Positions 25,235 through 34,054 are shown, counted from the stretch's first letter. The stretch is 64,000 nt of DNA from Candidatus Gastranaerophilales bacterium (GCA_944324385.1 CALUWD010000002.1:1-64000); one strand, 5' to 3'. Notes: generated by a model not told the origin, from the sequence alone. Numbers and translations: made by a program.

Positions 25235-25858
25235 TTACAAGTATTGGCTTAAAATTGAGCGTACATAGTTTTGTGTTTCTTTATAAGGAGGCACACCGCC
25301 ATATTTTTTAACGGCATTAGGGCCTGCGTTATATGCTGCAAGGGCTAAAATTGTATTACCGTTAAACCTATCCAGCATAGATTTTAAATATTTAACCCCA
25401 CCTTCAACATTTTGCACAGGGTCAAGAGGATTTTTAACGCCTAAGCCCTCTGCAGTTGAGGGCATAAGTTGCATTAAGCCTAACGCTCCAGCGTGCGACT
25501 TTGCATTAGGGTTAAAGCCTGATTCTTGTTTTACAAGGGCGCGCACGAGTTTTTCATCAATTCCATACTTTTGAGCAGTTCTGTCAATTAAATCTAAAAT
25601 TTCATCTTTTGTGTATTTTAGTTTTCTTGACAATGAACCGAAAGGAATTTGCGGAGGTTTGTCTACCGAAAACACAGGGGAAGTTTCATCTTTTGTTACT
25701 TTTAAAACTTCATTAAAAGGTTTTACTGTGGTATTTTCAGAATTTTCAATCGGCTTTGGATAAAGTGCATCAATATACGAATTAAGCTGCTGCGCACGCT
25801 GTTTTGCTTGCGCTTCCCCACTTGAATTGATATAAGATTGAATTTTCGGATTGAACAT
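25235..25858 (-). CDS. Lytic transglycosylase (SLT domain), flagellum-linked
   Basis: 207 aa. Residues about 85-200 are a soluble lytic transglycosylase domain: KYGIDEKLVRALVKQESGFN with the catalytic Glu near 108, SHAGALGLMQLMPSTAEGLG, and NTILALAAYNAGPNAVKKYGG. The first 80 residues are a low-complexity tail without a signal peptide, so it probably leaves the cell through the flagellar apparatus or a non-classical route. It is the first gene of the fliE-fliF-fliG-fliH-flhA unit and probably opens the peptidoglycan for the rod, replacing the muramidase half of FlgJ. Confidence 0.9.
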   Translation of the reverse strand: MFNPKIQSYINSSGEAQAKQRAQQLNSYIDALYPKPIENSENTTVKPFNEVLKVTKDETSPVFSVDKPPQIPFGSLSRKLKYTKDEILDLIDRTAQKYGIDEKLVRALVKQESGFNPNAKSHAGALGLMQLMPSTAEGLGVKNPLDPVQNVEGGVKYLKSMLDRFNGNTILALAAYNAGPNAVKKYGGVPPYKETQNYVRSILSQYL

Positions 25859-26013
25859 TATCTAAAAATTACCTCCCTAAAGGGGATAACGGACACTAAA
25901 CCTTACTACTTCAATTAAACATTGAAATAATATTAATTTTTCATACAAATTAATGATTTTTTTTACAAAGTCATGGTTTAATAGATATATAATTTTTTTA
26001 AAACGCAAATTTC

Positions 26014-26033
26014 TTTTTTGACATGTTTTATAT
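26014..26033 (+). promoter_or_regulatory. Shared T-tract/ATGTTTTATA element, copy upstream of the GH13 gene
   Basis: TTTTTT, 3 nt, then CATGTTTTATAT; the core ends about 34 nt before the ATG at 26066. It is one of seven similar elements. TTGACA overlaps it but has no properly spaced -10. Confidence 0.45.
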
Positions 26034-26065
26034 TAGTAAAATTGTGTATGTAGTTGGGGGTTAAA

Positions 26066-28552
26066 ATGCAAATAGGAAAAATTAACGGATTAAGGGGAAT
26101 TCAAAACAAAACAAGCGTAAAAGCAAACACAACAAATCCAATTTCAAAAGAGCAAAATCATACGCAAATAAAAGAGATTAGTAATTTATACTATTTTCCT
26201 CAAAACATATCATTTGGTCACAGGTTAAGCGAACATAAAAGCTGGGGCGCGCAATATGACCCCCAAAAACAATCAACAAGTTTTACACTATTTACATTTC
26301 CGGATATTCAAAGTGCAAGTGTAAAAGTTACAAAACCAAATGGTGATGTAGAATTTTATCCTATGCATGAAGATGAATACCATCGAGGTAGAGGCAGATA
26401 TGTAACAGGCGAACTTCCTGATGTTAAAGCAGGGGATAAGTATTCGTATGTTATTACTCAAGCAAACGGAGAGGAAGTCACTGTAAAAGACCCATATGCA
26501 ATGCGTCAAGAAACCCTGAATGGCGATTCAACTGTTTATGACCATTCAAAATACAAATGGCAAGATAAAGATTGGATGAGCGGAAAAAATGCAAACAGAA
26601 TCAGCCGTCTTGCTAATTGGGAAAACGGTTTAAAAAATACTCAAAGTTTAAGAATATACGAACTACAACTAGATACGTTTACAAATGAAGGCACATACAA
26701 AGCTGCAGCCAAAAAACTTAAGGAAATTAAAGACTTAGGTTTTAACGCTATTGAAATTATGCCACTTGATAACACAAATAGTGAAAACTGGGGATACGAC
26801 GGTGTTGATAAATTCGCTCCATCAGAGCGTTTTGGCACACCTGATGAATTAAAAAAACTTATAGATTATTCGCACGAAATAGGACTAAACGTAATTATAG
26901 ATGTTGTACCGAACCATCAAGGCATAGACGGAAACAGCTTATATTCTACAGGGCCATATTTACGATACAGATACGACCACAATGGAAATGTAATACTAAA
27001 TGAAAACGGAAAACCGGTAATTGAAAGTAATGGCTTTGGTGATATGTACAATGTGAAAAAAGAGCACCCTAATTACAAATACACAAGAGATTATCTTGCA
27101 AATATGCCACTAAACTGGGTTATGAACTATCATGCTGATGGTATTAGATTTGACATGACAAGATATATAGAATCTAGGGATGGCAATGGTCCTGATTACA
27201 CCTTAAAACAAATGGTTGCAGAGCTTAACAGACACTGCCCGAATGCTTTTGTAATTGCAGAAGATGGGCGCGAAATATCTGCAATGAGAACAAAACTTGA
27301 AGATTGGGAAAACTGCTCATTTGATGAAAACGATGACAGGCATTGCGATACAATAAATAGAATCCAAAATAACGAAACTGATTTAAACAGAATAGGTTGC
27401 AATAGTGAATGGTCATTTGCTTATATGCATGAACTGCAACAAATGGTGTATGAGGCAGGCAATATCAATAAGCTTGATGAATTTATTTGGAGCGGAGCTG
27501 ATAAAGTTAAGTATGTCATGAGCCATGACGAGCAAGGAAACTATGAAGGCACAAGGTTTATTGCTAAATTAATGGTTCCAAAACTAAGAATAAACGACTT
27601 TATAGACCAAAATAATCCTGACTTAAATATGGAAGCAGGTAAGCTTGCTCAACTCAAAAATCGTGATTTTGGTATAGCAAAATGGAACAAAACATGCCAA
27701 AAAGCCCAACTTGCTTCAGAAAAACTTGCAATAATGCTACTCGAAGGCAAATTAGAAAAATATAAAACTACACCAAATGCAAGTCATCAAGAAAAACTAC
27801 ACAAATACAATATGTTCTATCATGAGGTCTTGAAAAATCTTGGAATAAAAAATCCTCTATTCTACAATCCACATGCTAATTTATCAGACCTTATAACATA
27901 CGATTCAATTGAAAATGCTTATGAAATATCATACGCACAAGCCAAAATGGCAAACGCTCAAGTCTTTGGTCAGCCTGGTCCTAAGATGATATTCCAAGGG
28001 GATGAAAAAGCTGATATGACACCGTTTAGATTCTTTAGAGAATTTAGTTTCAACCCTGAAGGCGATAAACAAAATCGTGAAATTGAAAAAGGATATGACC
28101 CATATGAAAAATCTCTTAAAGAATCCAAGATGGGTAATATTGAATACTCTAATGAAGGAATGACTAAAATTAATGCATTCAAAAAACTTACTAAGGATTT
28201 AAACAGAATAAACGACGAAAATCCAGCCCTATCAGATGGTTACATTGCAAGAACAATAAAACACGATGGTGCTTCAAAATTACATGCTACACACATTAAG
28301 GCTAAACATGCCAACAATGAGATATTCACAATTTCGCACTTCTCAGGATTTGATTATCCAAGGTATGGCGCAGGTTCATATGGCATTGTACTCCCTGAAG
28401 GTCAATGGGTCGAGGTATTAAATACCGATAGCAAAGAATATGGTGGCAAAGGAAAGCATACAAACCCATACACTTACACAAGTAATGGGCATGATGCAAC
28501 ATTACTTTCTGTTCCTGCATATTCAACAATGATATTCAAACGAGTAGGCTAA
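26066..28552 (+). CDS. GH13 alpha-glucan enzyme with N-terminal CBM48-like domain (branching-enzyme-like)
   Basis: 828 aa from ATG 26066, which has GGGGG 5 nt upstream. It acts on alpha-1,4-glucans such as glycogen. After about 50 residues of linker with the motif NISFG comes a CBM48-like domain (about 65-165, FTLFTFPDIQSASVKVTKPN ... VKDPYAMRQ). The GH13 barrel follows: WGYDGVDKFAPS, region I DVVPNH, region II DGIRFDMTR (nucleophile), region III VIAEDG (acid/base) and region IV MSHDEQ. The catalytic triad is intact. The domain order suits a branching enzyme or related glucanotransferase. A 190-residue stretch between region IV and the barrel end is unusual. There is no signal peptide, so it should be cytoplasmic. 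Confidence 0.88.
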   Translation: MQIGKINGLRGIQNKTSVKANTTNPISKEQNHTQIKEISNLYYFPQNISFGHRLSEHKSWGAQYDPQKQSTSFTLFTFPDIQSASVKVTKPNGDVEFYPMHEDEYHRGRGRYVTGELPDVKAGDKYSYVITQANGEEVTVKDPYAMRQETLNGDSTVYDHSKYKWQDKDWMSGKNANRISRLANWENGLKNTQSLRIYELQLDTFTNEGTYKAAAKKLKEIKDLGFNAIEIMPLDNTNSENWGYDGVDKFAPSERFGTPDELKKLIDYSHEIGLNVIIDVVPNHQGIDGNSLYSTGPYLRYRYDHNGNVILNENGKPVIESNGFGDMYNVKKEHPNYKYTRDYLANMPLNWVMNYHADGIRFDMTRYIESRDGNGPDYTLKQMVAELNRHCPNAFVIAEDGREISAMRTKLEDWENCSFDENDDRHCDTINRIQNNETDLNRIGCNSEWSFAYMHELQQMVYEAGNINKLDEFIWSGADKVKYVMSHDEQGNYEGTRFIAKLMVPKLRINDFIDQNNPDLNMEAGKLAQLKNRDFGIAKWNKTCQKAQLASEKLAIMLLEGKLEKYKTTPNASHQEKLHKYNMFYHEVLKNLGIKNPLFYNPHANLSDLITYDSIENAYEISYAQAKMANAQVFGQPGPKMIFQGDEKADMTPFRFFREFSFNPEGDKQNREIEKGYDPYEKSLKESKMGNIEYSNEGMTKINAFKKLTKDLNRINDENPALSDGYIARTIKHDGASKLHATHIKAKHANNEIFTISHFSGFDYPRYGAGSYGIVLPEGQWVEVLNTDSKEYGGKGKHTNPYTYTSNGHDATLLSVPAYSTMIFKRVG

Positions 28553-28596
28553 TTGTAACAAAATATTTACAAAAGCATTCATGCCATAAATAGAAT

Positions 28597-28624
28597 TTGA
28601 ACATGAAAATTTTTAAAATATAAT
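28597..28624 (+). promoter_or_regulatory. Promoter of coaD (leaderless type)
   Basis: TTGAAC (28597-28602), a 16-nt spacer and TATAAT (28619-28624), then 6 nt to the GTG start at 28631. The transcript probably begins at the start codon. Confidence 0.65.
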
Positions 28625-28630
28625 ATCCAT

Positions 28631-29134
28631 GTGGAAAGTAAAGCGCAAAATCAAAGAACTGCAATTTACCCAGGAAGCTTTGACCCCGTTACAAAAGGTC
28701 ATTTGGATGTATTAGAGAGAGCGTCCAAAATGTTTGACAGGGTTATAATTGCAGTGCTTAAAAATTCATCAAAAAAATCGTTCTTACCTGTAAACGACAG
28801 AGTTAAGCTCATAAAAGAGAGCATAAAAGATCTTGATAATGTTGAGGTAGACAGTTTCGAAGGACTTACAATAGAATATGCTCAATCAAAAGGTGCGCAT
28901 TTTTTAATAAGAGGACTTCGCGCAGTAAGCGATTTTGAATACGAATTGCAATTGTGTCAGACAAATTCTGCCATTGCGCCTGATATAGATACGGTTTTTC
29001 TAACCACAAAACCAAAATATAATTTCATTTCATCAAGTATTGTAAAAGAATTATCTGATTTTGGTACAGATGTATCAAAATTTGTACCAAAAAGTGTGGT
29101 AGAATATTTACAAAAGCAAAAGAAAGGTAATTAA
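28631..29134 (+). CDS. coaD: Phosphopantetheine adenylyltransferase
   Basis: 167 aa, normal length. It makes dephospho-CoA from 4'-phosphopantetheine and ATP. The nucleotidyltransferase signature PGSFDPVTKGHLDV (TxxH form), IRGLRAVSDFEYE and the closing FISSSIVKEL are all present. The start is GTG with no Shine-Dalgarno and a -10 box 6 nt upstream. The next gene follows after 6 nt. Confidence 0.96.
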   Translation: MESKAQNQRTAIYPGSFDPVTKGHLDVLERASKMFDRVIIAVLKNSSKKSFLPVNDRVKLIKESIKDLDNVEVDSFEGLTIEYAQSKGAHFLIRGLRAVSDFEYELQLCQTNSAIAPDIDTVFLTTKPKYNFISSSIVKELSDFGTDVSKFVPKSVVEYLQKQKKGN

Positions 29135-29140
29135 AATAAA

Positions 29141-29701
29141 ATGTCTCCTTCAGAAGAAAAAATGTATGATTTAATAGACAGGCTAAATCAGCTCTGGGAA
29201 ACAGGTTTTCATATTCTGCCTCCTCTGATTGTAGTGAAAAGTCAGGAACTATCCAGAATAATTTCAAGTTTTCCTGATGCAATTTCAAATGAAATTAGAG
29301 ATGCACATGTTATCTTAAGAAAAAAAGAAGACATTATTCAAGATGCAAAAATGAAAGCAGAGCGCATTATAGCTGATGCAGAAAATGAAAGACACAGATT
29401 TTTAAACGAATCAAGCTTAAATAAAGCTGTGGAAGAACGTGCAAGAGAAATAAGAGAACAAGTTATAGAAGAATGCGAAGCAATTAAAATGAAAGCTTTT
29501 AACGAAGCAGAAAGTGCAAGACTTGCAGCTCAAGAGGAAGCAATTAAAATAAAAGAAGGTGCACAGCAATACGCACAGGAAGTTTTAAATAAGCTTGAAA
29601 ATGATTTAAAACAGCTGTATCAAGTGGTTATGAATGGTCAGCAATATCTTCAGGATATGCAATATCAAAACTCACAAGTTACAAATAACAGACAAGATTA
29701 A
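29141..29701 (+). CDS. Coiled-coil protein (DivIVA- or ATP-synthase-b-like), unknown function
   Basis: 186 aa. The first 50 residues are a short hydrophilic-hydrophobic domain (YDLIDRLNQLWETGFHILPP). Residues about 60-165 are a long charged coiled coil rich in A, E, K and R (IIQDAKMKAERIIADAENER ...). There is no membrane span, so it is not a true F0 b subunit even though such proteins are often annotated so by coiled-coil similarity. It is co-transcribed with coaD and followed by a strong terminator. Confidence 0.75.
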   Translation: MSPSEEKMYDLIDRLNQLWETGFHILPPLIVVKSQELSRIISSFPDAISNEIRDAHVILRKKEDIIQDAKMKAERIIADAENERHRFLNESSLNKAVEERAREIREQVIEECEAIKMKAFNEAESARLAAQEEAIKIKEGAQQYAQEVLNKLENDLKQLYQVVMNGQQYLQDMQYQNSQVTNNRQD

Positions 29702-29706
29702 TTTTA

Positions 29707-29733
29707 AAAAACCGCTTCAATGAAGCGGTTTTT
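29707..29733. terminator. Bidirectional intrinsic terminator
   Basis: AAAAACCGCTTCA / TGAAGCGGTTTTT is a perfect inverted repeat between the coiled-coil gene and the convergent gene at 29736, with T-runs on both strands. Confidence 0.9.
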
Positions 29734-29735
29734 AT

Positions 29736-30731
29736 TTATTTATTTCTTAACCAATATGCAAACTTGTCAATTGCTTTTTCCATAAAATTAGGTTCTTTGA
29801 AAAACACAACGTCAACTTTTGAATCTAGAGAGTAGTCACTTACAAAAGAACGAGAGCAATGACCAATATTTATTTTTTTCTTTTTGAGGTCTTGCACTTG
29901 ATAACCATCTTTTGTATGTTTTATTTCCTTTAGTAATTTTTCGCCATTGGCATCATAAATTTTTTGTTCTACAAGCCAAGGTTGATTTGTACAGTAATAA
30001 TTGCTAAAAACATAGGGTTTTCCGTTTTTAGAAAAATCTATCGCATTGCAACTGTCTTTGCTAAAATCGTATACAAGTCTTCTTTTTAAGCTGCCATCAT
30101 TTGCGTAGGCTAAAAATGTTTGCTTTTGCTTTTTCCCATTGCGTGTAAGTTTTAAAATCTTTTTTACCTTATAACTGCCTGTTTGGAAATTTTTACTGTT
30201 AAAATCAGCTTCAGCAACATCCATACTATTATATGTTTTTAATAATTTTCCATTAATAAAAGATTTTACAATGTCGCCATCTTCGTATCTTATCTCAACA
30301 AGACCACTTTTATTTTTGGCCATTAAAATACCATTATCGCAAATTTTTGACAAATCCAAGCTTTTATCTGTAATGTCATGCACTTTCAAATCAGATGTAA
30401 CAAACAATCTCTTGCCTTCATTAAGGGCTGAATTAACTTTATCCTTAAAAGTATCCTTAGCTTTTTTTGCAGTAGTAGCAACTTGTTCGCCAACTAAATT
30501 TTTGCTATCGCCAACTACAGTAGTAGCTTTTTTATCTAGAACATTTTTTATGCCTTCTCCTGATTCAAAAACATCTTTTGGTACAGAAATTTTTCTGCCT
30601 TTTGCAAGCTTTAGAGCCATAACTCCTGCACCAAGACAAATGGAGCTAAAAGCTACTGCCTTTGCAATATTCTTTTTATTATCTTGACTTTTATGGGCAT
30701 AATTACCTGTAAAATTAATTTTGTTAATCAT
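29736..30731 (-). CDS. Membrane-anchored protein, paralog 1 of a three-member family
   Basis: 331 aa. It begins MINKINFTG and has one membrane helix at about 25-42 (AVAFSSICLGAGVMALKLA). The rest is predicted soluble, with repeated beta-hairpin phrases: SGLVEIRYEDGDIVKSFING, YANDGSLKRRLVYD, YDANGEKLLKEI. These resemble MORN/YD-like repeats and match its two neighbours (30806 and 32739). I do not know the function. A Shine-Dalgarno AAGGTG precedes the ATG, and the shared upstream element lies 30 nt before the start. Confidence 0.65.
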   Translation of the reverse strand: MINKINFTGNYAHKSQDNKKNIAKAVAFSSICLGAGVMALKLAKGRKISVPKDVFESGEGIKNVLDKKATTVVGDSKNLVGEQVATTAKKAKDTFKDKVNSALNEGKRLFVTSDLKVHDITDKSLDLSKICDNGILMAKNKSGLVEIRYEDGDIVKSFINGKLLKTYNSMDVAEADFNSKNFQTGSYKVKKILKLTRNGKKQKQTFLAYANDGSLKRRLVYDFSKDSCNAIDFSKNGKPYVFSNYYCTNQPWLVEQKIYDANGEKLLKEIKHTKDGYQVQDLKKKKINIGHCSRSFVSDYSLDSKVDVVFFKEPNFMEKAIDKFAYWLRNK

Positions 30732-30761
30732 ATTTCATACACCTTACTAACCGTTCAAGTG

Positions 30762-30780
30762 TATAAAACTTGAAAAAAAA
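30762..30780 (-). promoter_or_regulatory. Shared T-tract/ATGTTTTATA element, copy upstream of paralog 1
   Basis: On the minus strand TTTTTTTTCAAGTTTTATA, ending 30 nt before the ATG at 30731. One base differs from ATGTTTTATA (AAG for ATG). Confidence 0.4.
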
Positions 30781-30805
30781 TTATTTTGCGTTATATAAAC
30801 CAATA

Positions 30806-32107
30806 TTATATATTAAATATCTTCGACAAATATTCTTCAGCCTTGTCGTAAGGAAAATCCATTCCTTCAGTTTTTGCTTTTGACAAAACTTCGCTTGCTT
30901 TCTTTTGAATAAACTCCAAATCTTGTTTTGTCAATGTTTTGGCATTTATTGCAATATTTTTACCTGAATCATTTATTGCAGCTGAATAACTAGTATTATC
31001 AGGTAAAAGATACTCAAATTTTACCGGATTAGCATTATCAATCTTTCCTTTTGGCATTATTATTGCGCAAATAGTGCCATTATCTTGTATAAACTGTAAT
31101 TCCTTCCCATTATTACTATTATTTAATAAAAGCGTGTTAATTAATTTATCATCCTTACTATAATCTCGTACAACATCCGGCCTTATTTTATTGCCATATT
31201 CGTTTGCAGGAGTAGTAATTCTGTCATAATCAAACATGCCTACTCTTTCTTTTTTGCTGCCGTCAGGTAAAATATCTATAACAGAATGTTTACTATCGCT
31301 AAATTGCTCGTTTTTTACCATTTTTACAACATTTCCGTTTTTATCAAAAACATCCGCCTGTTTAATATTGTTAGAACCAAACTCTGTTTTTGCTACAATT
31401 TTTCCATCTTTGTAGTCAGTTGCAACTGCCCAGCTGCCGTTATTTCGAGAATAGCTGCGTGATAAATTGCCATTATCATCAAATATATGCGCGCTTTGCG
31501 TTTTAATATTTTTATATTCATCAAACTGAGTTACAAAAACACCTTTATCACGAGGGATTATTATTTTATTCACTCCTTCATTGGACAAGCTTTCTATAGC
31601 CTCATATGTTTTATTGGTTACACCGTTAATTGCAGATTTAGACATATAGCCATCTTTGTATTCTATTAAGATTTCCTGCCCTTTATTGTTTGCTGTTTTA
31701 AGTACACCAGAAAATCCTGACCCATCTTCAAGCAATGCCTTGCCCCTTTGGAGTTTTACATTCTCAACGCAATCACCTGAAGCATTAAAGAATTTTTTAA
31801 CTCCTTTTTGAAAATCACTAACAGTTTGAGTCGCTTGGGAAGAAATATTTTTTGCATCTAGGGCATCAGTTGGCAACTTTTTTCTTGTTTTAAAATAAAT
31901 TGCAGCACCCACAACACCAGCGCCTATTACTGCAAGTCCCGCAAGAGCCTTTGTAAGACCGTTTGAATCTGTTTGGCTTTGGGACTTTAAAGCTTCTTGT
32001 TCACCTTGTTGTTTTATGGGACTTGAAACAGCATAATCAGTTTTAGTATTGTTTGATGAGTTTAGAGCACCAATATATTTTGAATTAAAATTAGAAAACA
32101 CTTCCAT
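30806..32107 (-). CDS. Membrane-anchored protein, paralog 2 of a three-member family
   Basis: 433 aa. One membrane helix lies at about 54-73 (GLAVIGAGVVGAAIYF) after a low-complexity N-terminus. Residues about 115-175 carry the family core, LQRGKALLEDGSGFSGVLKT then IEYKDGYMSKSAING, followed by repeated phrases FDDNGNLSRSY and FDKNGNVVKMVKN. The C-terminus, AEEYLSKIFNI, is almost the same as in paralog 3 (DNLSKIFNF). Strong Shine-Dalgarno (AAAGGGAAG). The function is unknown. Confidence 0.7.
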   Translation of the reverse strand: MEVFSNFNSKYIGALNSSNNTKTDYAVSSPIKQQGEQEALKSQSQTDSNGLTKALAGLAVIGAGVVGAAIYFKTRKKLPTDALDAKNISSQATQTVSDFQKGVKKFFNASGDCVENVKLQRGKALLEDGSGFSGVLKTANNKGQEILIEYKDGYMSKSAINGVTNKTYEAIESLSNEGVNKIIIPRDKGVFVTQFDEYKNIKTQSAHIFDDNGNLSRSYSRNNGSWAVATDYKDGKIVAKTEFGSNNIKQADVFDKNGNVVKMVKNEQFSDSKHSVIDILPDGSKKERVGMFDYDRITTPANEYGNKIRPDVVRDYSKDDKLINTLLLNNSNNGKELQFIQDNGTICAIIMPKGKIDNANPVKFEYLLPDNTSYSAAINDSGKNIAINAKTLTKQDLEFIQKKASEVLSKAKTEGMDFPYDKAEEYLSKIFNI

Positions 32108-32140
32108 TTATCTTCCCTTTAATTTAGCATTTGATAATTA

Positions 32141-32160
32141 TATAAAAACATAAAAATAAA
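32141..32160 (-). promoter_or_regulatory. Shared T-tract/ATGTTTTATA element, copy upstream of paralog 2
   Basis: On the minus strand TTTATTTTTATGTTTTTATA, ending 33 nt before the ATG at 32107. The T-run after ATG is one longer than in the other copies. Confidence 0.35.
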
Positions 32161-32200
32161 AAAAATTGCCATTGTAGCTAAATAAAGAGCTTATTTATGA

Positions 32201-32665
32201 TTATTTTGCGTTCAAAAACCTTTGTACAGTTGTACCCATATATTCTTCTTTTATTTTATAGCCTGATGGGGTTTTTGTGATTATAAAATAAGCATTGAGC
32301 CCTGTTTTATCATTACGCGGGATTCTTGTTGCGCTAAGTTTATAATCATTTCCAACTTTTGTTATTTTTTGATTAACATAGCGGTTTTTATAACCAACAG
32401 TTCTTGCTAATGCTGCACCTTTTTTAAGTTCGGAGAGGTATCTGTCAAAAGGTACTACCACGCTTTGTTTTGTGCCATCAGGCTTATAAACAATTCTAAC
32501 TATTTTTGCATTGTTTACATAATAAGAAGGCAGAGTTGTTGAGTAAGTATTTGAAGCATTTACAAAACTGTTAAAAAATGATTGAACATCAGACATTTCA
32601 TCTGCCCAAGCGCAACCAAAAAATACTAATAGACACAATACACTCATTAATATTTTTTTAATCAT
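32201..32665 (-). CDS. Small exported protein, possibly NTF2-like
   Basis: 154 aa from ATG 32665, with GGAG 5 nt upstream; a GTG two codons earlier overlaps that Shine-Dalgarno. The signal peptide contains a Cys (SVLCLLVFFGCAWA) and may be cut by signal peptidase I or II. The mature part (MSDVQSFFNSFVNASNTYS ... IVRIVYKPDGTKQSVVVPFDRYL ... YFIITKTPSGYKIKEEYMG) has the helix-then-sheet order of NTF2-like folds, but I am not certain. It lies between paralogs 2 and 3. Confidence 0.65.
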   Translation of the reverse strand: MIKKILMSVLCLLVFFGCAWADEMSDVQSFFNSFVNASNTYSTTLPSYYVNNAKIVRIVYKPDGTKQSVVVPFDRYLSELKKGAALARTVGYKNRYVNQKITKVGNDYKLSATRIPRNDKTGLNAYFIITKTPSGYKIKEEYMGTTVQRFLNAK

Positions 32666-32682
32666 GATCACTCCAATATAAA

Positions 32683-32723
32683 TTTTGTATAACTATTTTA
32701 TCATTAAAAATAATTATACAAAA
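32683..32723. promoter_or_regulatory. 10-bp inverted repeat around a possible promoter
   Basis: TTTTGTATAA (32683-32692) and TTATACAAAA (32714-32723) are perfect inverted repeats 21 nt apart. On the minus strand the repeats flank TAAAAT, a candidate -10 for the gene at 32665. It may be a repressor operator or an RNA hairpin. Confidence 0.4.
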
Positions 32724-32738
32724 TACACCTTTTGGCAA

Positions 32739-33971
32739 TTAAAAATTAAATATTTTAGATAAGTTATCCAGTATAGTTTTATAATCAAAGTCTAGTTTGG
32801 CATCTTGCGCAAAATCAAGAGTATTTTTTACTCTTCGCTCAAGCTTTTTCATCGTTTTTTTATTTGCGTTTGTTGATAAATTTTTGCCTTCTTCGCCAAT
32901 TATAGCTTCATATTCTACCTTATCACCTTTTTTAATTGCAATACTAATATATTTATTATCCTTATCGGATAATTTTCCTTTTGGCAACTTTATTTCTAAC
33001 AAATCATCACTGCCACCTTGATATTTTTTACTACTTGTTAAAATGTGTCTTGCGTTTTTATATTCTTTTTTTATTTCTTCTACTTGCTCGCCATTTTTAT
33101 ATCTTCTGAAAATTTTTGGATTTGTAATTACATAATCAACAGCGGGAGTATCGACAATGTCAAAAGAAAGCGTACCGCCTGTTTCATATGCTAAATCTCC
33201 TGTAATATTTTCCCTGATAAAAGCTCTAGGCCCTTGCTTTGTAATATTTTTAATCACATTTCCATTTTCATCAAAAACTTCAGCTTGTAAGTTTAAACTT
33301 TTCATTTTTGATTTTGCAACAATTTTTCCACCTTGAATATCCAGCATATCATATGCACCATCAAGCCCCTGAGCTAGTGTACGCCTTGCTTTGCCACTAT
33401 CATCATAAAGATTCATAAATGTTTTAACTACAGCGTCGTCTTTAACAAGTTTTATTTTAGTTCCCTGTGCACGAGAATATTTTATAGGCTCCTGACCTGT
33501 GACAAGCGGGATACTCTTGAGTTGCTCATAGATTTTATGCAATTTATCATTTATATAAGATTCCCGCATAAAACCGTCTTTATATTTAATTGTAATTTTG
33601 TCGCCTTTTTTGTTAACAGTTTCCATTACACCACTAAAAGCTGAGCCATCAGACAAAGTTGCCTTACCCTTTAAAACAACATCTTTAACTTCTTCCCCTG
33701 CTTCATTTATAAATTTCCTTGCAACATTTTCAAGGTTATTTACAACTTCCGATTTAATATTTCTTGGAACATCATTTGTATTTATTTTACCTTTTGCAAG
33801 ATTTGCAATTCCGCAAAAAACACCTGCTAGAGTAGTTATAGCAGCAGTTGCACCCATAGGCGAACTTAGGGCATTTTCAATAGTTGCCTGAGCATTTGCG
33901 CTATTTACAATTTGCTTTTTAGGTAAACTTGCGCCATTAAAGTTATAAATTTGGGGAGTAATAGAGTTCAT
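32739..33971 (-). CDS. Membrane-anchored protein, paralog 3 of a three-member family
   Basis: 410 aa from ATG 33971 (MNSITPQIYNFNGASL), which has TTAAGG upstream; a frame open from 34010 would begin inside the shared upstream element. A weak membrane helix lies at about 38-58 (GATAAITTLAGVFCGIANLA). The family core LKGKATLSDGSAFSGVMET, ITIKYKDGFMRESYIND and repeats YDDSGKARRTL and FDENGNVIKNITK follow. The C-terminus is DNLSKIFNF. Similarity to paralog 2 extends over most of the length. Function unknown. Confidence 0.7.
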   Translation of the reverse strand: MNSITPQIYNFNGASLPKKQIVNSANAQATIENALSSPMGATAAITTLAGVFCGIANLAKGKINTNDVPRNIKSEVVNNLENVARKFINEAGEEVKDVVLKGKATLSDGSAFSGVMETVNKKGDKITIKYKDGFMRESYINDKLHKIYEQLKSIPLVTGQEPIKYSRAQGTKIKLVKDDAVVKTFMNLYDDSGKARRTLAQGLDGAYDMLDIQGGKIVAKSKMKSLNLQAEVFDENGNVIKNITKQGPRAFIRENITGDLAYETGGTLSFDIVDTPAVDYVITNPKIFRRYKNGEQVEEIKKEYKNARHILTSSKKYQGGSDDLLEIKLPKGKLSDKDNKYISIAIKKGDKVEYEAIIGEEGKNLSTNANKKTMKKLERRVKNTLDFAQDAKLDFDYKTILDNLSKIFNF

Positions 33972-34001
33972 AAACCAAAACCTTAATTTTTCTATACGAG
34001 T

Positions 34002-34017
34002 ACAAAACATGAAAAAA
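34002..34017 (-). promoter_or_regulatory. Shared T-tract/ATGTTTTATA element, copy upstream of paralog 3
   Basis: On the minus strand TTTTTTCATGTTTTGT, ending 30 nt before the ATG at 33971. Its T-tract is also the T-run of the rpoC2 terminator, so this copy needs the most caution. Confidence 0.35.
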
Positions 34018-34054
34018 CAAAAAGTTGCCCTCTGTTTTTCAAGAGGACAACTTT
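34012..34054 (-). terminator. Intrinsic terminator of the rpoB-rpoC1-rpoC2 operon
   Basis: AAAGTTG ... CAACTTT (34021-34027/34048-34054), with an inner CCTCT/AGAGG pairing, then a T-rich run on the minus strand. It begins 18 nt after the rpoC2 stop. Confidence 0.85.

Noticed and set aside
22145-25858. Virulence-type III secretion system in place of a flagellum
   Set aside because: FliE and FlhA-type features and the fliE-fliF-fliG-fliH order are flagellar; nothing specific to injectisomes is present.
33972-34010. Upstream start for paralog 3 at 34010
   Set aside because: That ATG lies inside the shared element and directly after the rpoC2 terminator; the ATG at 33971 has a Shine-Dalgarno and the typical N-terminus.
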